DNA of 64,000 nt from Heloderma charlesbogerti (taxonomy: Eukaryota; Chordata; Lepidosauria; Squamata; Helodermatidae): NCBI GenBank assembly GCA_026122225.1, contig JANEZZ010001408.1, forward strand, positions 170,613 through 234,612. The letters are read 5' to 3'. Made by a program: the position numbers and the translations under genes. Within the stretch, counting starts at the first letter, position 1, and every line of letters begins with the position of its first letter. Of the stretch, positions 44,775 through 56,651 are shown in pieces. The notes beneath the pieces were generated by a model, which was not told the origin of the DNA, did not search any database, and saw only the letters and a program-made list of their open reading frames with translations.

Positions 44775-46510
44775 TGGTGGTAGCAATTTTCGCCTAGTCC
44801 TGCTCCCTTTGCAGCCCCCCGCAGCAGCACCCCCACTGTTGATAGGGCTCCTTCAACCCTCCAGGAAGGGACGACCCCCTTGAGACCTCCCCCTGCTGTG
44901 CTATATAGTGCCGGATTGCGGCCACTCCCAAAGCTTTTATAGCTTTGGTGGTGAACGCCTCCCTTGAGGAGGGAGTGATGCCATCAGCCCTCGAGGAGGC
45001 AGCAATAAGACCGCTCTTAAAGAAGCCCTCCTTGGATCCCCAAGTTCTGAACAACTTTCGCCCAGTCTCGAATCTGCCTTTTTTGGGCAAGGTGATTGAG
45101 CGGGTGGTGGCGATGCAGTTGAAGGCACACTTGGAAGAAGCTGATTATCTAGATCCATTTCAGTCAGGCTTCAGGCCTGGGCATGGGACAGAAACAGCCT
45201 TGGTCGCCTTGGTAGATGATATGAGGAGGGCTCTGGATAGGGGTGAATGCTCCTTCCTTGTTTTCCTCGACCTCTCAGCGGCTTTTGATACCGTTGACCA
45301 CGGTATCCTCCTGGACCGCCTGGAGGGGTTGGGCATTGGAGACACTGTATTGCAGTGGTTCCGGTCCTTCTTCTCCGGCAGGTACCAGAGGGTAGCGCTG
45401 GGAGAGGAGGTTTCGGACCCATGGCCGATCACTTGTAGGGTGCCACAGGGTTCCATCCTCTCCCTGATGCTATTTAACATCTCCGTGAAGCCGCTGGGGG
45501 CTATCATCAGGAGGTTTGGGGTGCAGTGTCATCAGTATGCAGATGACACGCAGCTCTACCTCTCGTTCAAATCTTCACCAAGGTTGGCCATAGAATCCCT
45601 GTCCAAATGTCTGGAGACGGTGAGTGGCTGGATGGGGAGGAATAAGCTGAATATGAACCCTGACAAGACCGAGGTACTTTTGGTGGGAGACAAGAGGAAG
45701 TTTGAGGATGTTGACCTGGTGTTGAATGGGGTACGGTTACCCTTGAAAGACCAGGTCCGCAGCTTGGGGGTCATCTTAGACTCCCAGCTGTCCATGGAGG
45801 CTCAGGTGTCAGCTGTGAGCCGGACAGCACTGTACCAACTCCATCTGATACTGCGGCTGCACCCCTACCTTCCCGACCATCTGCTCCCATCGGTAGTACA
45901 TGCCCTGGTCTCCTCTCGTTTAGACTACTGTAATGCACTCTACGTGGGGTTACCCTTGAAGACGGTTTGGAAGCTGCAGCTGGTACAGAACGCGGCGGCT
46001 CACCTGATTAAAGGCGGCTGCTGGCAAGATCACATCACTCCAGTGCTGAAGGAGCTGCACTGGCTACCAGTTGTTTTCCGGGCCAAATTCAAGGTGTTGG
46101 TTTTGACCTTTAAAACCCTATAAGGTTCCGGCCCAGCCTATCTCAAGGAGCGCCTCCAGCAACACCAGATAGGCCGCTCAACAAGATCAGCCTCGGATGG
46201 CCTTCTCTCTGTCCCATCAGCCAGGACAGCTAGGCTGGTGAGGACGAGGGAGAGGGCCTTCTTTGTGGTGGTCCCCACTCTGTGGAACTCCCTCCCTAGG
46301 GAACTCCGCCATGCTCCCTCTTTAATGAGCTTCCGCCATGCATTAAAAACATGGTTGTTCAGGCAGGCATTAGGGGTGGGCTAGGGTAATTTTAGAAATG
46401 TGATGTTTTTAATGTTGAATTTTATTGTATAAACTGTTTTTATTGGTGTACATCGCCCAGAGTGGCTGCATGATTGGCCAGATGGGCGATTAATAAATTT
46501 AATTAATAAA
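44775..46510 (+). mobile_element. L2-clade LINE, RT portion and 3' tail
   Basis: A 392-codon frame (44945-46123) carries the reverse-transcriptase domain. It has FRPVSNLPFLGKVIERV near the start, LDLSAAFDTVDH, VPQGSIL, and the catalytic QYADDTQLYL. The usual L2 C-terminal motif LVQNAAAHL...ELHWLPV follows. A single TAA at 46121-46123 interrupts the C-terminal extension, which continues in the same frame for about 85 codons. The element ends in an AT-rich TAATAAAT tail at about 46500. It spans the outer limit of the visible palindrome; its mirror is cut by the window edge. The 5' part, including endonuclease, is missing. Confidence 0.88.
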
Positions 46511-47689
46511 TTAATAAATAAATTAAATAGCTATATAGCAGAGGAGAAGGAGCACACAATTCCAAGGCTTCTCACATGCCTTATTTTCTCCTCCAAGATA
46601 CTTACCATAGCTGTCAAGGCTTTTGGCAGGTTAATTCCCTCTCTTCCTCTGCCCTCCATTAGTTACCAAGATTTCTCTTCAGGTCTGAAAGTGTGTTTTG
46701 TTGACATCTTACAGTGCAATTGTATGCATGTCTACTCAGATGTAAACTCATCTAAGTTCAGTGGAACTTGCTCCCAGTTAAGTGTAACATTTTTGACAGC
46801 AGCCATAAATGTGCAAAGTCAAAAGTAAATTACTTTCAAGACGTTTCATAGACTTCTAAAAGACAGCTCAAGAGTTCGTGGCATCTCTACTCCTGCCTAA
46901 AAGAACAAGGGCAGTACTTCATCTCTGGCAGGGGAGTTGTGCAGAGTCTGATATGAGAACCCTTTGCTCACTGAGGGATTTGCAAGCTTGTTCTTGAAAC
47001 TCCGTGGTGAAGGAAAGGCCACTATGCTGCCTCCCTTATTTTAAACACCTCACACTGCAATTACAAATCAGCTCTGGCATAAATCCTGATAAACCTTGGC
47101 TGAAATGAAGATCAAGATAAAACTGTCACACATAAAGACATAACTATTTTTGAGGAACTATCATGCGATCGTCAGTGTTCCATCTTGTATGGTCAAGTGA
47201 CAACTTTTGAAATGCTGTATTCTCAAGTCTGCCCCTTCAGTCACATAGCGAAGAACCATCAAAATGCCTCCTCATTGCCTTCTTTAAATCCTTCTGCAGG
47301 ACAAGGGCATACTCTGCACCAAAAACCATGTCTATAGTTATATTACTATTGGTATTACTAGCTGGTAAAACACTTTAAATAAACTAAGTGCTTTCCATAG
47401 TATTAATCAGATATGTCTTTGATTGATGGATTACAATCCACCCCCCGCACCCCCCAAAACACATACTCCCACAAGACACAGGGAGGATGGGAGGGCAGAA
47501 AGGGGATTAGAGAAGTGAGGTAATGAAGTACAGCCCTTTATAAGAATGGGCAATCAGTACTGCTTTCCTGATTGTTGCTGGTGGTGGTGGTGCAGTTGAA
47601 GTGAGGGCAGGTTGACAGTACAACAAAATACAGGGTCAGCCAAACCACTGATTTCCAGACTCTTCTGGCCCCTGGTAGTTGATGCAATT
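46511..47689. other. Intergenic, no gene recognised
   Basis: First sequence outside the palindrome on the right. 46710-46790 holds a small dispersed repeat (CTACTCAGATGTAAACTCAT) common in squamates; related pieces occur at 56110-56200 and 63510-63570. Confidence 0.5.
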
Positions 47690-48604
47690 TGAAGCATCTC
47701 TCGCTACATGGAAAGGGACAAAGGAGCTACAGGTGTTCTCAGGGGCTGGTGGATAAACCAGTGTGCCAGGTCTGCCCTCAGAGTCACTTGGCTGCAAAGA
47801 AAAACACAGGTGCTGGAGACAAAACGCTCAGCCAGACTAATCCATTGAGATGGTGGGGCTTTGTACTATTATTTCTGCAAAAATTCTATCTGCTTGCTTC
47901 AGAAACAAACTCCCAACTAGACATGGATGAATCTGTACATTTTGGTTTCTCTCACTTTCTCATTTTTTGGCTCGTAGGTTTTGTGCACATTTCTCTTTTT
48001 GTACACACATTGCCTAATATACACATTTTATTGCCGAATATACACATTTTCCACATAATTTTCCTAAGACAATGCATTTTTAACATCATTTTCACTAATA
48101 TAAAGATTTTGTATGTATTTTCCCCTAATACTTGCATGGTTGTATGCATTTGGTGATTGGAGAACTCCATTGCAAAATTTGGAGATGTGCAAGTTTTGAA
48201 GGATAATTGAGTTTTGCTTTGCATAGTGGTTCGAGATTGTGAAATTACGTAAATTCATATTAACATGTGGACAAAATGTGGACACGACCACCCTCTGCCC
48301 AGTGCCAGCATAGAAGGCCAAGAAAGGGTTGCAAATTGACCAGGGGTAAGAAAGAAATCCTTCTACCCTGAGACTTGGCCCTTCATCTGCTCTACCATAA
48401 ATGATCTGAATACAGGTTTATCTACAGGTTTCTTACAAAGATGCTTAACATTCAACAGTGAGATGTTTGACAAGTGAACATTCATGTATAAATGGTGGGT
48501 CTTCCTACAATTGTATGAATTAATTTAGATGAGCATATATTAGTTGCTTTGTCTGCAAACTATCTTTTCTCATTATCTTGTGTTTGTGCATAATACAAAT
48601 AAGT

Positions 48605-48870
48605 GAGCCTAAGTCCTTTGGGCCACTCCATTCTCAAGGAAACAAGAACAAAGACATATAGTCGTCATTGTTTTCTTCCTCTTCTTGGGATCCAGTTCAT
48701 GGGGAAATGTGGTTTGGATTGCATTTCTGAAGAATGTATGTCTTCTGGTATAGATTCTGAGGGGTGGGACACTAGCAGCCACCCATATATATTTAGGCTC
48801 TGTCCATGAGTTTCCAAAGTGAGTCCATTAAGTGTTGCCATCTGATACACAGTAAACAACCACTTTCACC
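48605..48870 (+). promoter_or_regulatory. Secretoglobin gene 2 promoter
   Basis: Aligns with the gene 1 promoter from GGCCACTCCA through the TATA box (48784-48795) to the ATG. It lacks the octamer-like site at the aligned position. Confidence 0.55.
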
Positions 48871-48925
48871 ATGAAGCTGACAGCTGTCCTTCCGTTAGTC
48901 ACCCTGATGATTTGCTGCTATTCAG
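48871..48925 (+). CDS. Secretoglobin-like gene 2, exon 1
   Basis: A diverged paralogue of gene 1 exon 1: a Met-Lys-Leu-Thr start, hydrophobic core, CCYS end, and TCA G followed by GTGAG. The upstream region 48605-48870 aligns with the gene 1 promoter, including a TATA box at about 48784-48795 and the AACAACCAC leader just before the ATG. Exon 2 lies 7.7 kb downstream because intron 1 has been filled by CR1, a hairpin-rich DNA element cluster, a tandem repeat and Bov-B. Confidence 0.78.
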
Positions 48926-49724
48926 GTGAGTTGCTTAGCACATGGGGGTAAGTATACATTCTTCCATATAAAAGAATTTCACAACTGGACAATTTAGTAT
49001 TCTACACTCTTCACAAATACCTAACATTTAGGTATTACCCATAGGTATCATGCTGCTCAAATTAGTGTGCAATAATAATATGAAGCTACCACAGAATACA
49101 TCATTTCATGGGCCTGAATATACAGACTTTCATACATCAAAGAATGAACCCAAATAAGGTTCCCCAGCCCAATTTCTGGCATGTAAAATGTATACATTGC
49201 ACTTTGGAAAGCACTGTGAGCAGGTAGTAGGTTCTGAGTAGGTTTCCCATCCAATAGCATGTAGGTCAGGATCTATTTAGCTTGAGATTTGGGACTACAT
49301 CATCAGTTTCCTTCTGAATATCATTCTCTGAGTGAATTTGAGAAGGGCATGAAGTGTCAGACTAGAAGTGGGAAGACATATCTTCAAATCCTTGCTGAGT
49401 CATGAAGCTTTGTGGGTGACCTTGGCCAACAGTATCTGTCAGCTTAACCTTCCTCTTGGGGTTATCGGGATGATAAAATGTGTGTATGCGTGACAATAGA
49501 TACTGCCCTGAGGCCCATAGAGTCTAGGCATATACTTGCTCTTCAGATGTGATTCTTTTCATTTGAGACGTTTCCTGATGATAAGAGAAGTGGCTTTAAA
49601 CAAGTAGGAACGTAGGATGCTGCCATAGACCAGGCCCAGCCATTTGTTCATCTGGCCCGTTCCTGTCTATTTTGATGAGCAGAGGCCGTAAGGCAGAGCT
49701 CTTTCACACCATCTGCCACCTGAC

Positions 49725-50970
49725 CGAAGCCAACATGGATTTGTCAAGAACAAATCCTGCCAGACTAATCTGATCTCATTTTTTTGACCAAGTCACCTCC
49801 CTTGTGGACTGTGGGAATGCTGTAGACATAATATACCTCGACTTCAGCAAAGCTTTCGACAAAGTGCCCCATGATATCCTGATGAGCAAACTAGCTCAAA
49901 GTGGGCTAGATGCAGCAACGATCCGGTGGATCCACAGTTGGCTACAGAATCGGACTCAAAGAGTGCTTATCAATGGGATCTTCTCAAACTGGGGAGAGGT
50001 AACGAGTGGGGTACTGCAGGGCTCACTCCTGGGCCCAGTGCTCTTCAACATTTTTATTAATGACTTGGAGGAGGAGGTGCAAGGGATGCTTATCAAATTT
50101 GCAGATGACAAAAAATTGGGCAGGATAGCTAATACTTTGGAAGACAGAAACAAAATTCAAAGTGATCTTGATAGACTGGAGCACTGGGCAGGAAACAACA
50201 GAATGTCATTTAATAAGAATAAATGCCAAGTTCTGCACCTAGGAAAAAGAAACCAAATGCACAGTTACAAGATGAGGGATACGTGGCTCAACAACACTAC
50301 AAGCGAGAAGGATCTTGGAATTGTCGATCACAAGCTGAATATGAGCCAACAATGTGATGTGGCTGCAAAAAAGGCCAATGCTATTTTGGACTGCATTAAT
50401 AGAAGCATAGCTTCCAAATCTCGGGAAGTACTAGTTCCCCTATACTCAGCACTGGTTAGGCCTCATCTGGAGTACCGTGTCCAGTTCTGGGCACCGCACT
50501 TTAAGAAGGATGCAGACAAGGTTCAGAGGAGGGCAATGAAGATGATCAAGGGACTGGAAACAAAGCCCTATGAAGAGAGACAGAAAGAACTGGGCATGTT
50601 TAGCCTTGAGAAGAGAAGACTGAGGGGAGATATGATAGCGCTGTTCAAGTACTTGAAAGGTTGTCACAGAGAGGAAGGCCAGGATCTCTTCTCGATCATC
50701 CCAGAGTGCAGGACATGGAATAATGGGCTCACGTTACAGGAAACCAGATTCCGGCTGAACATCAGGAAAAACTTCCTGACTGTTAGAGCAATATGACAAT
50801 GGAACCAATGACCTAGGGAGGTGGTGGGCTCTCCCACACTGGAGGCATTCAAGATGAGGCTGGACAGCCATCTGTCAGAGATGCTCTGACTTGGATTCCT
50901 GTGTTGAGCAGGGGGTTGGACTCGATGGCCTTGTAGGCCCCTTCCAACCCTACTGTTCTATGATTCTATG
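49725..50970 (+). mobile_element. CR1 LINE, 5'-truncated
   Basis: A 330-codon frame (49804-50796) encodes the CR1 RT. It has YLDFSKAFDKVPHDIL, an LQGSLLGPVLFNIF motif, and the catalytic region reading FADDKKLG. The CR1 C-terminal block [15 protein letters not shown] follows. A TGA at 50794-50796 and a TGA soon after break the last 35 codons. The 3' UTR ends in ATTCTATG octamers. Length and open frame suggest a fairly young copy. It is absent from the gene 3 segment. Confidence 0.92.
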
Positions 50971-51963
50971 ACCAGTGGTGTAGTGGAGTCAGGGCTCACA
51001 GGGTCAAAGCACCTGGACATTTTGATTAGCAGGGACAGTCATATCATCTGTTTTAGATTTCCCTATCCCCTTCGTTGCAATCCTCACAGTATTTTCCCAG
51101 CAAGAATATATTGTTGCGAGCTACTCCTGTTGTAGTGCAAAGCATTTTGGGGTGACTTGGTCTTGAATGGGCAATAAAGACCCATTCACTTTATAAAAAA
51201 ATTGCTCCTTGTGGAGATGAAAACTGCTAGAGCTGGTTTGTTGATGTGGATCAACACAGCTGCCTGGATTTTTGGAGTCTCCTTGAGGGTGCGGCTCTGG
51301 GGACCATCAGGATGAGTGCCTGCACTTCAGCAGTCACCACTGCACCTGGCCCTTTTGAGATGCCAGGGACTGAATCTGGGACCTTCTTCTGCAAGACCTT
51401 CTTCTCAGCTCTACCACTGAGCTATGGTCCCTCCACTAATAGCAAATCTCAAGGCACTTGACATCCCTATACATTCATTTATTTCTTAAGTTTATATCCC
51501 ACCCAAAGTAGCTTAAAGTAACTAACAACAATAATACAAATACGATACGTTGATACAACAATGCAATCCTATTGGATACAATCCAGTCAATGTTACATTT
51601 GACACACGTTTTCACTTTTTTATTTTAGTGGTACATGAGGTGCCTAGAATTTCCAAAATGAGATAAAGGTGTTAACTTTCAAAATAAAAATGCAGAGATA
51701 AATATTACTTGTTGGAACTCACATCCATCCCCTTTAGTTGCATATGCTGCTCTCTCTACTGGAGTGGGACCATATGTGTGGCAGTGAACAAATGACCTAC
51801 TTTGACAGCCTTAATTACCTGTTTCTGACCGGGTGGGGTGACATCCAGTCTCTATTTCCTCCTTATAAATGGCCAGGGGCAATGTATGTGGATGATTTAG
51901 TGTGAAGTGAGATCACATCATGGTCGCTCATGATAGATGATCTTGTCGCCAGTCTGCAGGAAC

Positions 51964-53395
51964 TAGGGATGTACGAAACCCCTATCTGGCTCCATGCCAG
52001 GCAATCCGCGGTGGGGGGGAGGCACTCCGTCCCTCCCCCCAGAATCGTCCCCGGCCGGCTTCGCTCCGCGGTGGCTCTGTGGAGCCACCGGCCGGGGTTG
52101 GATGCAGCCACAAATGGCGGCTGTCGTAGCAGCTGCCATTTGCATCCTTGCATTAAGCTGTGATAGGCTACGTAAGTATTTATTTGCGTGGCTGCCTTTT
52201 GCCATGATAGGCTACGTAAATACTTACATAGCCTATCACGGCAAAGAGAAGGGGCGCAAATGGTGTAGTGGCCGCCATTTGTGCCCCTGCTCTTTGCTGT
52301 GATAGGCTAAGTAAATATTTACGTAGCCTATCATGAACGAAGCCAGCCATGCAAATGGCAGCCGCTACGACCGCCGCCATTTTCAGCCGCAGCAGCCCGG
52401 CAGCAGCTGGGAGTAGGGATGTACGAATCCCTTACCTTGCTCCGCTGAGGGGCATCAGTGGTGGGGGGGAGGCGCTCTGTCCCTCCCCCTGGAATCCTGC
52501 CCGGCTGGCTCCGCTCCGCGGCCAAGCTGCGGAGCCGCCGGCTGGCTCCAGCCGCCCGCAGCCAGACATCCGGCCGCTGGGCAGCCCTGCAGGGATGCAA
52601 ATGGCAGCTGTCGTAGCCGCCACCATTTGTGTCTCTGTATTGAGCTGTGATAGGCTACGTAAATATTTACGTAGCCTATCACGGCAGGGGGGAAAACCCC
52701 AGCTTATGCAAATGGCGGCGGCTACCGCTATTTGTGTAAGCTGGGTTTTTTTCCCCCCTGCCGTGATAGGCTATGTAAGTATTTACGTAGCCTATCATGG
52801 CAGGGGGGAAAAAACCCCAGTGTACGCAAATGGCGGTAGCCGCCGCCATTTGCGTATGCTGGGTTTCCCCCCCCCCGCCCTGATAGGGTATGTAAATACT
52901 TACGTAGCCTATCACGGCCTCCGCAGGGATGCAAATGGTGTCCCTGCGTTAGCCGTGATAGGCTACGTAAGTATTTATGTAGCCTATGACTGCTTGAAGA
53001 GGAGGAAGTGAATGGTGGCCGCAGGACGGCCGCCATTCGCAAAGCAGCGCGGACGGGAGCAGGTAAGTGCTCCGTTTCGCCACCTTTCGTGGGGTGGGGC
53101 GGCGGGGGCTTCGTTCCACGACTGATTTCGGAGGGCTGAATGCACTGGCATTCGGCCTCACCGACATCCATCGCAGAATTCTCTGACATCCCTAGCTGGG
53201 AGACCAGCTGGAGCCGTTGCATCCGCCACTGCCAGAGCCACTGGAGCCGCCGCATCTGCCGCCAGGTACGCTCTGTCCAGGGGGGGATTCCGCAGGGTGG
53301 CGGGGGGGGCATTCCACCACGGATTCCGGGGGGGGCGGATTCTAAAGAATCTGGCCTCACTGGAGTCCGTGGCGGAATTCTCTGACATTCCTAGC
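51964..53395. mobile_element. Cluster of hairpin-rich non-autonomous DNA elements (hAT-like ends)
   Basis: Terminal motif TAGGGATGT at 51964 and 52414, with its complement ACATCCCTAG at 53187-53196 and a variant at 53384-53394, suggest nested copies with short inverted ends. Inside are at least six 36-bp palindromes of the form GTGATAGGCTACGTAA plus its complement: 52204-52239, 52299-52334, 52647-52682 (perfect), 52763-52798, 52880-52915 and 52955-52990. They alternate with a second palindrome class built on GCAAATGGCGG and CCGCCATTTGC. CpG-rich. No protein motif. Present in gene 2 intron 1 only. Confidence 0.75.
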
Positions 53396-53669
53396 AGGAA
53401 CCCCACAGCTTCCCTCTGGAAAAGGTGCATTTTTAGAAAGTCCTTTTAGTGCATCTTTTTTCCTTAAATGTGGCTCCCGTGCGGTTCTGCTGCAGTGCAC
53501 CCTGTTCCCCTGCATTAAATCCTGGGCGTGCCTCTGTGACCTGGCTGTGACCAGGCAGTGATGTGGTCAGGGGTGGGGGAGTAAATTCCCTCTTTACCCC
53601 CATTTGCAGTAGGGTGCTTTTGGATGAAGTCTTCCTTTCCCACTTAACACTATTGTGTGCTGTTTCATC

Positions 53670-53990
53670 CTTTCACTGTATTGCAGTAGTGTTGTTTTCC
53701 CATTCACAATATGTAGCCTAGCACAGTAGCCACTTTATTCATTTGCAGTATACAGCCTTCTTTCCCATTTATAATTGTGCAGTAGTGCTATTTCAGTCAT
53801 TCAGAATAGTGCAGTAGCCGCTTTACCCATTCACAGTATACAGCCTGTTTTTCCCATTCATGATAGCACAGTAGCACTGTGTCAAGCATTCACAATAGCG
53901 CAGTAGCTGCTTTACCCATTCAGATTATGTAGCCTGTTTTTCCCATTCACAATAGCACAGTATCTTTTAATCTTTCACAATATCCCAAAG
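53670..53990. repeat. 89-bp tandem repeat
   Basis: About 3.5 degenerate units. The marker AGCCT(G/T)TTTTTCCCATT recurs at 53753, 53842 and 53931, exactly 89 bp apart. Within each unit are shorter CACAATAGCACAGTAGC-like sub-repeats. 53396-53669 before it shows nothing recognisable. Confidence 0.85.
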
Positions 53991-54215
53991 GTGGATGAGA
54001 GGGGAGAGGTGTGGGGCAAAGTCCAGGGGCTTAATACAGCACTTTCATTACACTTTCCTGAGCAGGGGAGCATGGACAGGGGTGGGGAACAAGCCTTTCC
54101 CATTTGCTAAGCAGCACCTACACTGTGGTGACATTCAGTTCTACTTGCTGGACTCCACCCACCCAAGCCCCAAGTATAGCAGCTCCAAGTGCTGTTTGAC
54201 CTGTGAAGCGGGTTT

Positions 54216-55742
54216 TTAGGCACTCCAGACATCCTGAAGAGTGAGGTTGAATGGGCCCTAAGAAGCATTGCTAATAACAAGGCAGCAGGAGATGACGGTA
54301 TCCCAGCTGAACTGTTTAAAATCTTGCAAGATGATGCTGTCAAGGTGATGCATGCCATATGCCAGCAAATTTGGAAAACACAAGAATGGCCACCAGATTG
54401 GAAAAGATCAACTTATATCCCCATACCAAAAAAGGGAAGCACCAAAGAATGTTCAAACTATCGAACAGTGGAACTTATTTCACATGCCAGTAAGGTAATG
54501 CTCAAGATCTTGCAAGGTAGACTCCAGCAATTCATGGAATGAGAATTGCCAGATGTACAAGCTGGGTTTCGAAAAGGCAGAGGAACTAGAGACCAAATTG
54601 CAAATATCCGCTGGATAATGGAGAAAGCCAGGGAGTTTCAGAAAAACATCTATTTCTGTTTTATTGACTATTCTAAAGCCTTTGACTGTGTGGATCATAA
54701 CAAACTGTGGCAAGTTCTTGGGGGTATGGGGATACCAAGTCATCTTGTCTGCCTCCTGAGGAATCTGTAACGACCAAGTAGCAACCGTAAGAACAGACCA
54801 CGGAACAACGGATTGGTTAAGATTGGGAAAGGAGTACGGCAGGGTTGTATACTCTCACCCTACCTATTCAACCTGTACGCAGAACACATCATGCAACGTG
54901 CTGGGCTTGAGGAAGCCAAGGCTGGAGTTAAAATTGCTGGAAGAAACATTAACAATCTCAGATATGCAGATGATACCACTTTGATGGCTGAAAGCGAGGA
55001 GGAGCTGAGGAACCTCATGACAAAGGTGAAAGAAGAAAGTGCAAAAGCTGGGTTGCAGTTAAACCTCAAAAAAACCAAGATTATGGCAACCAGCTGGACT
55101 GAGAACTGGCAAATAGAGGGAGAAAACGTGGAGGAAGTGACAGACTTTGTCTTTCTAGGCGCAAAGATTACTGTAGACACTGACTGCAGCCAAGAAATCA
55201 GAAGACGTTTACTTCTTGGGAGGAGAGCAATGACAAATCTTGATAAAATAGTGAAGAGCAGAGACATCACACTGACAACAAAGGTCCGCATAGTTAAAGC
55301 AATGGTATTCCCCGTAATAACCTATGGCTGCGAGAGCTGGACCATAAGGAAGGCTGAGCGAAGGAAGATAGATGCTTTTGAACTGTGGCGCTGGAGGAAA
55401 ATTCTGAGAGTGCCTTGGACTGCAAGAAGATCAAACCAGTCCATACTCCAGGAAATAGAGCCAGACTGCTCACTTGAGGGAAGGATATTAAAGGCAAAAC
55501 TGAAGTACTTTGGCCACATAATGAGAAGAAAGGATACCCTGGAGAAGATGCTGATGCTAGGGAAAGTGGGAGGCAAAAGGAAGAGGGGCCGACCAAGGGC
55601 AAGATGGATGGATGATATTCTGGAGGTGACGGACTCGACCTTGGGGAGCTGGGGGTGGCGATGACCAACAGGAAGCTCTGGCGTGGGCTGGTCCATGAAG
55701 TCATGAAGAGTCGGAAGCGACTGACCGAATAAACAACAACAA
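54216..55742 (+). mobile_element. Bov-B (RTE) LINE, broken
   Basis: Encodes the RTE reverse transcriptase in pieces. N-terminal part 54216-54541 (NNKAAGDDGIPAELFK) ends at TGA 54541-54543. The middle, 54546-54770, has AGFRKGRGTRDQIANIRWIM and FIDYSKAFDCVDH. After frameshifts around 54771-54812 a 283-codon frame (54813-55664) carries GKGVRQGCILSP and the catalytic RYADDTTLMAES. The C-terminal DAFELWRWRKILRVPWTARR block and a CACAACAAC-like 3' end follow. Bov-B is a LINE known for horizontal transfer among vertebrates including squamates. This copy is 5'-truncated and inactive. Confidence 0.95.
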
Positions 55743-55767
55743 ATTATATATTTGGTTTTTTTCATAT

Positions 55768-55808
55768 AATCGTGTGCGCGCGCGTGTGCGCGCGTGCGTA
55801 TGTGTATA
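55768..55808. repeat. Alternating purine-pyrimidine tract
   Basis: GTGTGCGCGCGCGTGTGCGCGCGTGCGTATGTG follows directly after the Bov-B tail; such alternating CG/TG tracts favour Z-DNA (established knowledge). Confidence 0.9.
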
Positions 55809-56224
55809 GTGAAAGAAAACCCTGCCTCTGTGATCTCTAGCCTCTGCTAATCTGAATACATAGGTTGAAACTATGCTACACCACATCATAGGGGAACATA
55901 GGGGTGGTGGGGAGCAAATAGAGAGAGTGGGCGGGGCAGCAAATCCCCTTATTTGGTGTTTCTTCATAATTATGCTAGGCTTTGCAGAACCCTAGGAATC
56001 TGCTCTCTGCCTTAGTAGGTACATTAGGATAGAAAACCAGAGGGTGTCTCAGTGGCCACTTAAGCATAAATGGTTTTGGGAAAGGGATGGTTAAAAGGGT
56101 AGACCTACAATCCCATCCACATTTCCTTGGGTGTGATCCCCTTTGAATTAATGAGATTTACTTATGAGTAAACATGCAGGGGATTGCATTATTAGGGGCT
56201 TTATAGCAAGGCTGTGGGGCCTAT

Positions 56225-56327
56225 GCCCCTCTAGATATTGTTGGACTACAACTCCCATCATCCCTGGCCATTGGGTATGCTGGCTCATGCTGATGGGAGT
56301 TGTAGTTCAACAACATCCAAAGGGCCA
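56225..56327. mobile_element. Small inverted-repeat element (ACTACAACTCCCATCA type)
   Basis: The left half has TTGTTGGACTACAACTCCCA and the right half has the complementary TGGGAGTTGTAGTTCAACAA, with flanking CCCCTCT and AAAGGGC. A miniature DNA element of a kind widespread in reptiles. Family not assigned. Confidence 0.7.
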
Positions 56328-56400
56328 CAAGTGCCCCAGATCTGCTTTTTAACCAAAACTTCCCATCACACTCCACATGGTGACAGTGGCAGGCAGCAGG

Positions 56401-56430
56401 GTGTGTGTGTGTGTGTGTGTATGTGTGTGA
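56401..56430. repeat. (GT)n microsatellite
   Basis: About 15 GT units with one interruption, 220 bp before gene 2 exon 2. The paralogous position in the gene 3 segment is the GT tract at 63969-64000. Confidence 0.95.
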
Positions 56431-56651
56431 ACTCTGTGATGGTTTGAGAACCTGGTGAAGGAGCATAGTTTCCAAAGCTGTGTTTTTCCATGTAATCTTA
56501 ACCTCTTCAAAGCGTGATAACTTTATGACATCACTTCAGGTTTTCTCACTCAAAATCTCAGCAAATGGACAAAGAATTTTTTTTAGGCAAAGGCAGGTAT
56601 GTATGTGGAAATGCTGCTGCTGACCTCTTATTTCAAACATTTGCATTCCAG

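Larger units (their letters stand above)
22802..45598. repeat. Right arm of giant palindrome
   Basis: Reverse-complement copy of 1-22796. The L2 LINE that the window cuts at its left edge continues here past 45598 without a break (RT frame 44945-46123). The outer limit of the palindrome is therefore set by the window, not by the DNA. Identity is at least about 99.98% by the differences I could find; other substitutions may have been missed by eye. Confidence 0.97.

Noticed and set aside
52349..53011. 220-codon and 210-codon overlapping frames with repeated GYVSIYVAYHG-like text on both strands
   Set aside because: The peptide repeats are translations of the 36-bp DNA palindromes, open on both strands, and not a protein.
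51964..53395. CRISPR-like spaced repeats
   Set aside because: The units are palindromes with unequal spacing (75-348 bp) inside vertebrate transposon sequence; no cas genes, and the genome is eukaryotic.
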